From Lentisphaerota bacterium (GTDB taxonomy: Bacteria; Verrucomicrobiota; Kiritimatiellia; RFP12; JAAYLN01), in the NCBI GenBank assembly GCA_012514915.1, contig JAAYZJ010000034.1, positions 1 to 9,187 on the forward strand: a stretch of DNA of 9,187 bases, in the 5' to 3' direction. A program made the translations under genes and the position numbers. This document shows positions 6,441 to 9,187 of this stretch, piece by piece. How positions within the stretch are numbered: the stretch's first letter is position 1; each line of letters opens with the position of its first letter. The notes below the pieces were generated by a model. It ran no database searches and was not told where the DNA came from. It saw only the letters and a list, made by a program, of their open reading frames with translations.

Positions 6441-6929
6441 CTACGTAGCGGGCATGCCCGGATCGGTTTGCGGGGGCCGGCGGAGCGGATGGCCGGCCAG
6501 GGTGAGGCGCCGTGTCCCGGCGGCATCGTCGAGCCGCTCAAGCGTGAGGTGCAGCGTGTCGGCGGGGAGCCGGTTGCCGGCCCGGCCGGCCCATTCAATG
6601 GCGATGATCGCGTCCGACTCGATGTATTCGTCGAAGCCGATCGCGTCCAGATCGTCGGGTCCCTTCAATCGGTACAGATCCATGTGAACCAGAAGGCCGC
6701 CGCCGGGGAGCGGGTATTCCAGCACAAGAGCGAACGTGGGGCTGGTTACCGGACGATCGACACCCAGGGCGGCCGCCAGCCCCTGCACGAACGTGGTCTT
6801 GCCCGCCCCCAGGTCGCCATGCAGGGCCAGCACGCCGCCCCGCGGCCGCAGTCGCGCGGCCAGATCGCCCGCGACCCGCCACATGGCGGTCAGACCCGTC
6901 AGGCGCCAGGTTTGACAAGAGGACGGCAT
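6441..6929 (-). CDS. tsaE: tRNA threonylcarbamoyladenosine biosynthesis ATPase TsaE
   Basis: 162 residues, a normal length. TsaE is the P-loop ATPase needed for turnover of the TsaB-TsaD complex in t6A37 synthesis. Walker A is GDLGAGKTTF (38-47, Lys44). The family's VTSPTF segment is at 61-66, HMDLYRL with Asp84 at 82-88, and IEW with Glu112 at 111-113. The ATG lies 4 nt after the stop of the methyltransferase-like gene, indicating co-transcription and coupling. A 12-bp palindrome (6449-6460) lies in the last codons but has no T-run. nrdJ and tsaB follow on the same strand, nrdJ from its own promoter, so the two t6A genes bracket nrdJ. Confidence 0.95.
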   Translation of the reverse strand: MPSSCQTWRLTGLTAMWRVAGDLAARLRPRGGVLALHGDLGAGKTTFVQGLAAALGVDRPVTSPTFALVLEYPLPGGGLLVHMDLYRLKGPDDLDAIGFDEYIESDAIIAIEWAGRAGNRLPADTLHLTLERLDDAAGTRRLTLAGHPLRRPPQTDPGMPAT

Positions 6930-6933
6930 GCCG

Positions 6934-7548
6934 TTACATCCCGCCGATCCAGGGCTTCAGATGATACACGACCAGGTAGGCCAGCAGATAGCCGCCCAGC
7001 ACCACCGTCAGGTTGCGGGCGCCATGGTTGCGCCGGAAGGCGGCGGGGTTCCAATGGAGCGTCTTTCCGCCGGGATACGCCCGCCACGTGGGAATCAAGC
7101 GCGGCACGCTTTCGAGGTAACGCGCGTAGGGGGCGCCGAAGATCGGCCCGAGCTTGCGCTCCTCGCGGCGGACGCGGTTGTGCATGAAGAACAAGTAGAC
7201 GATGGTGAAGACCAGCGGGAGCAACCCGCGCCAGGGGAGGGTCGGATCGGGCATCAGGAGAAGCCCCAGCAGCAGCGTGTAGCGGGCGAGGTACATCGGG
7301 TTGCGGACGAACCGGTAGGGACCGTTCACCGCCAGTTCCTGCGAGGTCATGATGCAGGCGAAACACCACCCTTGCGCGAGGGCGCCAACCAGGGATATGG
7401 CCAGGCCGCGCCAGAACCACGGCGAGGGGCGCACGAGGCTCAGCAGGACCGCGAGCGCCGCCGCGCCGAGCGGTAGACGCGAATGGACAAGGAACCGGCG
7501 CAGGCCGGCGTGGTTGAAGAGGGTGTTGATGGCGCTGACGATGGACAT
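6934..7548 (-). CDS. Isoprenylcysteine carboxyl methyltransferase (ICMT/PEMT)-like membrane protein
   Basis: 204 residues with about five hydrophobic segments (about 25-40, 48-66, 88-100, 108-122, 181-197). NGPYRFVRNPMYLA (75-88) and RREERKLGPIFGAPYARYLESVPRLIP (128-153) are the two conserved blocks of the ICMT/phospholipid methyltransferase superfamily, which bind S-adenosylmethionine and the substrate at the membrane face. Bacteria lack prenylated CaaX proteins of the eukaryotic type, so the real substrate is probably a lipid or small isoprenoid; I cannot say which. It lies 33 nt after the kinase gene and 4 nt before tsaE. The ribosome site before the ATG is weak (GGA about 12 nt upstream). 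Confidence 0.8.
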   Translation of the reverse strand: MSIVSAINTLFNHAGLRRFLVHSRLPLGAAALAVLLSLVRPSPWFWRGLAISLVGALAQGWCFACIMTSQELAVNGPYRFVRNPMYLARYTLLLGLLLMPDPTLPWRGLLPLVFTIVYLFFMHNRVRREERKLGPIFGAPYARYLESVPRLIPTWRAYPGGKTLHWNPAAFRRNHGARNLTVVLGGYLLAYLVVYHLKPWIGGM

Positions 7549-7581
7549 GGCTTGGATTCCGTGGGGGCGGCAGGAGGCGGG

Positions 7582-8313
7582 TTAGGAAGCGGAGGGGCGA
7601 CGGGACGCGTGGGGCTTCGCGCGGGCGGCGCGCTGGCGTTTCAGCAAGAGGCGTTCCTCCTCGTAGAGCCGCCGCCGCCCCGGCAGACGGTAGCCGCGCA
7701 GCGGCCACCAGTGCCGGATTCTCAGTTGCCAGTACAACACGGCCTCGCGCGCCGGCCCCAAGTGATCCGCATCGCGCAGCAGCCAGTGCTTGTAGACGCC
7801 GGAAAGATCGATGCGTTCGAGCAGACGCCGCACGGCAGCCGGCAGCCAGCGCGTGCCAAGCGCCGTCTGGAAGTCGATGATATGGGGGGTGCCGGCGGCG
7901 TCGACCAACACGTTGCGGGCGTTGCGCAGATCGAGATGGACAATCCCGCGCGCGTGGAGCTGGCGGGCCAGCGCCTCCAGGCGCTCGAATAACGGGGTCG
8001 AGCACCGCGCTCCCGAAAGCAGGTGCAGCAGGTCGCCTTCGACGAACCGGTACCCCCAGGCAAAGGCATCAACCCGGAAGGGCTGTTGCGGCACCTCCGA
8101 GATGCCCTGCAGGCGGTTCACGACCCGGTATTCATGCCGCGCGGCCCAGCGCCCCAGGGTCCATCGATAGAACCAGGGGGTGGTTCCGAAATCCTTGACC
8201 ACCCAGTCGCCGTCGCATCCAACCCGCCACAGCGTCGCGTTGAATAGACGGCCGCGGTGGAGCAGGCTCATGGGCTGATTCTGCAGCATGTCGCGTGTCA
8301 GGTGAGGCTTCAT
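7582..8313 (-). CDS. Kdo/WaaP-type lipopolysaccharide kinase-like protein
   Basis: 243 residues from the ATG chosen at 8313; a GTG at 8400 would add 29 residues that look unlike a domain. It has a small protein-kinase fold: WVVKDF with the candidate ATP-binding Lys40, HEYRVV with Glu61, the catalytic loop HLDLRNARNVLVD (126-138, Asp128 and Asn134) and the metal-binding Asp147 in IIDFQ, where Gln replaces Gly of DFG. HxDLxxxNxL spacing and the lack of eukaryotic kinase subdomains point to the family that phosphorylates Kdo or heptose of LPS, acting at the cytoplasmic membrane; RIO/ABC1-like small-molecule kinases are an alternative. The C-terminus is very basic (RRRLYEEERLLLKRQRAARAK), fitting membrane contact. 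It heads the minus-strand run. No convincing ribosome site is visible before any of the possible starts (8313, 8289, 8271). Confidence 0.75.
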   Translation of the reverse strand: MKPHLTRDMLQNQPMSLLHRGRLFNATLWRVGCDGDWVVKDFGTTPWFYRWTLGRWAARHEYRVVNRLQGISEVPQQPFRVDAFAWGYRFVEGDLLHLLSGARCSTPLFERLEALARQLHARGIVHLDLRNARNVLVDAAGTPHIIDFQTALGTRWLPAAVRRLLERIDLSGVYKHWLLRDADHLGPAREAVLYWQLRIRHWWPLRGYRLPGRRRLYEEERLLLKRQRAARAKPHASRRPSAS

Positions 8314-8361
8314 AGGCGGTGTGGACAGACTGTAGCGAATTCCTGCACGTCCATCAATCCC

Positions 8362-8377
8362 ATCCAAGGATCCAAGG
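8362..8377. repeat. Tandem 8-mer ATCCAAGG x2
   Basis: ATCCAAGG is repeated head to tail (8362-8377) in the region between the divergent kinase and oxidoreductase genes. It is short and has no assigned role. Confidence 0.5.
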
Positions 8378-8393
8378 ATGTCAATCAGCGACG

Positions 8394-8439
8394 TTGCCAC
8401 GCGCGGTTCGAATATGCTATCGTCCCGCGAATGCTATCG
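8394..8439 (+). promoter_or_regulatory. Possible promoter of the oxidoreductase gene with 9-bp direct repeats
   Basis: TTGCCA (8394-8399), an 18-nt spacer and TATCGT (8418-8423) form a moderate sigma70-type promoter. The 9-mer ATGCTATCG occurs at 8414-8422, overlapping the -10, and again at 8431-8439, near the predicted start (17-bp period). This could be an operator. The leader to the ATG at 8565 is about 135 nt and can fold a hairpin at 8463-8493 (GCGG+CCGGG with CCCGG+CCGC). The assignment is tentative. Confidence 0.35.
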
Positions 8440-8564
8440 AACAGCCGTCTAGTCCGACGTGCGCGGCCGGGGGTGTTCTCCTCCCGGGTCCGCAGACGGA
8501 TCGGCGTACGGCCAACCGCTGAATCGCGCGACCCAGCGCCGCGCAGAATAGGATGATCGACGTC

Positions 8565-9187
8565 ATGGCCACTCGTAAACCGCGCACGCTCAAGCTTGGA
8601 TTGATCGGTCTGGGTCCGCGATCGCCCGCCCAGGTCTACGGCAGTATGTGGGCCGGCAATGCGGTCATCACGGCGATCTGTGACATCGTCCCCGAACGCA
8701 TCGACGCATCGCTCAAGCTGTTCCGGCAGTTGAAGATGAAAAAGCCGCGGACCTTCCTCGACTACCGCGAACTTCTCGCCGACCCGGAACTCGACGCCGT
8801 GATGGTTCCTTCCTCGTGGAACAGCCATATCCCCATCGCCATCGCTGCCATGCGCGCCGGCAAGCCGGTTGGCTTCGAAGTCGGCGGCGCGACCTCGATC
8901 CAGCAGCTCTGGGATCTCGTCCACACCTCCGAGTCGACGGGCGTTCCCTGCATGCTGCTTGAAAACTGCTGCTACGGGCGCGACGAGCTGATGGTTCTCG
9001 ATCTGGTGCGCCAGGGCCTGTTCGGCGAGCTGATCTACTGCGAGGGGGGGTACGAGCACAATCTCTCGGGGATGGCGTGCAGCCTCGAGCGGAAGCGCGA
9101 GCGCGCCTTCCACAATCTCCGGCGCAATGGCGACCTCTACCCGACGCATGCCCTGGGGCCGATCGCCAAGATCCTGGGGATCAACCG
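8565..9187 (+). CDS. Gfo/Idh/MocA family protein, GH109-like (3' end outside window)
   Basis: The frame runs open off the window end; about 207 residues are visible. A Rossmann NAD(P)-binding domain starts at once (KLGLIGLGPRS, beta1-turn-alpha), followed by AICDIVPERI, where the acidic residue after the second strand fits NAD preference. The family's E-x-x-G segment appears as FEVGGATS, after which MLLENCCYGRDELMVLDLVRQGLFGEL and GGYEHNL start the substrate domain. NGDLYPTHALGPIAKILGIN closely resembles the block of GH109 enzymes, which use bound NAD to cleave N-acetylgalactosaminides. The catalytic His and Tyr of that family would fall in this block and near YEHN. No signal peptide is present, unlike many GH109 proteins, so it would act in the cytoplasm. 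I choose ATG 8565 over 8553, because AGGA lies 11 nt before it and almost nothing lies before the other. Confidence 0.85.
   Translation, partial: MATRKPRTLKLGLIGLGPRSPAQVYGSMWAGNAVITAICDIVPERIDASLKLFRQLKMKKPRTFLDYRELLADPELDAVMVPSSWNSHIPIAIAAMRAGKPVGFEVGGATSIQQLWDLVHTSESTGVPCMLLENCCYGRDELMVLDLVRQGLFGELIYCEGGYEHNLSGMACSLERKRERAFHNLRRNGDLYPTHALGPIAKILGIN

Noticed and set aside
6449..6460. 12-bp palindrome CGGGCATGCCCG as terminator of tsaE
   Set aside because: There is no T-run after it on the minus strand, and the palindrome leaves no room for a normal loop without losing most of the stem.
6899..8005. 368-codon minus-strand open frame spanning the methyltransferase-like and kinase genes
   Set aside because: It crosses the boundary between two well-supported genes in a different frame, and its Arg/Pro/Ala-rich translation has no motif.
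8385..9149. 254-codon minus-strand open frame opposite the oxidoreductase
   Set aside because: The plus strand has a clear Rossmann fold and GH109-like block over the same bases. The minus frame is a shadow.

Overview
This is a GC-rich bacterial chromosomal window with short intergenic gaps and no phage, IS, CRISPR or plasmid signatures. The gene content fits the Planctomycetota-Verrucomicrobiota-Kiritimatiellota group: a glycine-rich RRM protein, a GH109-like Gfo/Idh/MocA protein, a secreted protein of unknown function with paired helices, and a monomeric class II ribonucleotide reductase. That placement is inferred from gene types, not from a marker gene.

Layout. Positions 1-347 (+) hold the 3' end of a type IV prepilin peptidase. 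It converges, 3 nt apart, on an exported or lipoprotein gene of unknown function (351-1613, -). A divergent intergenic region with a good sigma70-type promoter and two helically phased direct repeats leads to an SGNH/GDSL esterase lipoprotein (1777-2445, +). A 455-nt gene-free stretch follows. It starts with a UP-element-like A/T tract and a strong promoter and is dense in inverted repeats. It ends in a small overlapping leader ORF and the RRM RNA-binding protein gene (2901-3221, +), which has a textbook intrinsic terminator.

The rest of the window up to 8313 is on the minus strand. In transcription order it reads: a Kdo/WaaP-like sugar kinase, an isoprenylcysteine methyltransferase-like membrane protein, tsaE, nrdJ (adenosylcobalamin-dependent ribonucleoside-triphosphate reductase) and tsaB. 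TsaE and TsaB both belong to the tRNA t6A37 pathway and flank nrdJ. nrdJ has its own promoter, and I see two NrdR-box-like sites there, 31 bp centre to centre, covering its -35 and -10. A Gfo/Idh/MocA protein of the GH109 type (8565 to the window end, +) diverges from the kinase.

The most notable signals are the paired NrdR boxes at nrdJ, which tie it to dNTP-responsive repression, and the long, possibly riboregulatory leader upstream of the RRM gene. The second contains mutually exclusive helices and an SD-preceded upstream ORF that overlaps the RRM start. Neither has been tested beyond reading the sequence. I see no wholly new multi-gene system here.
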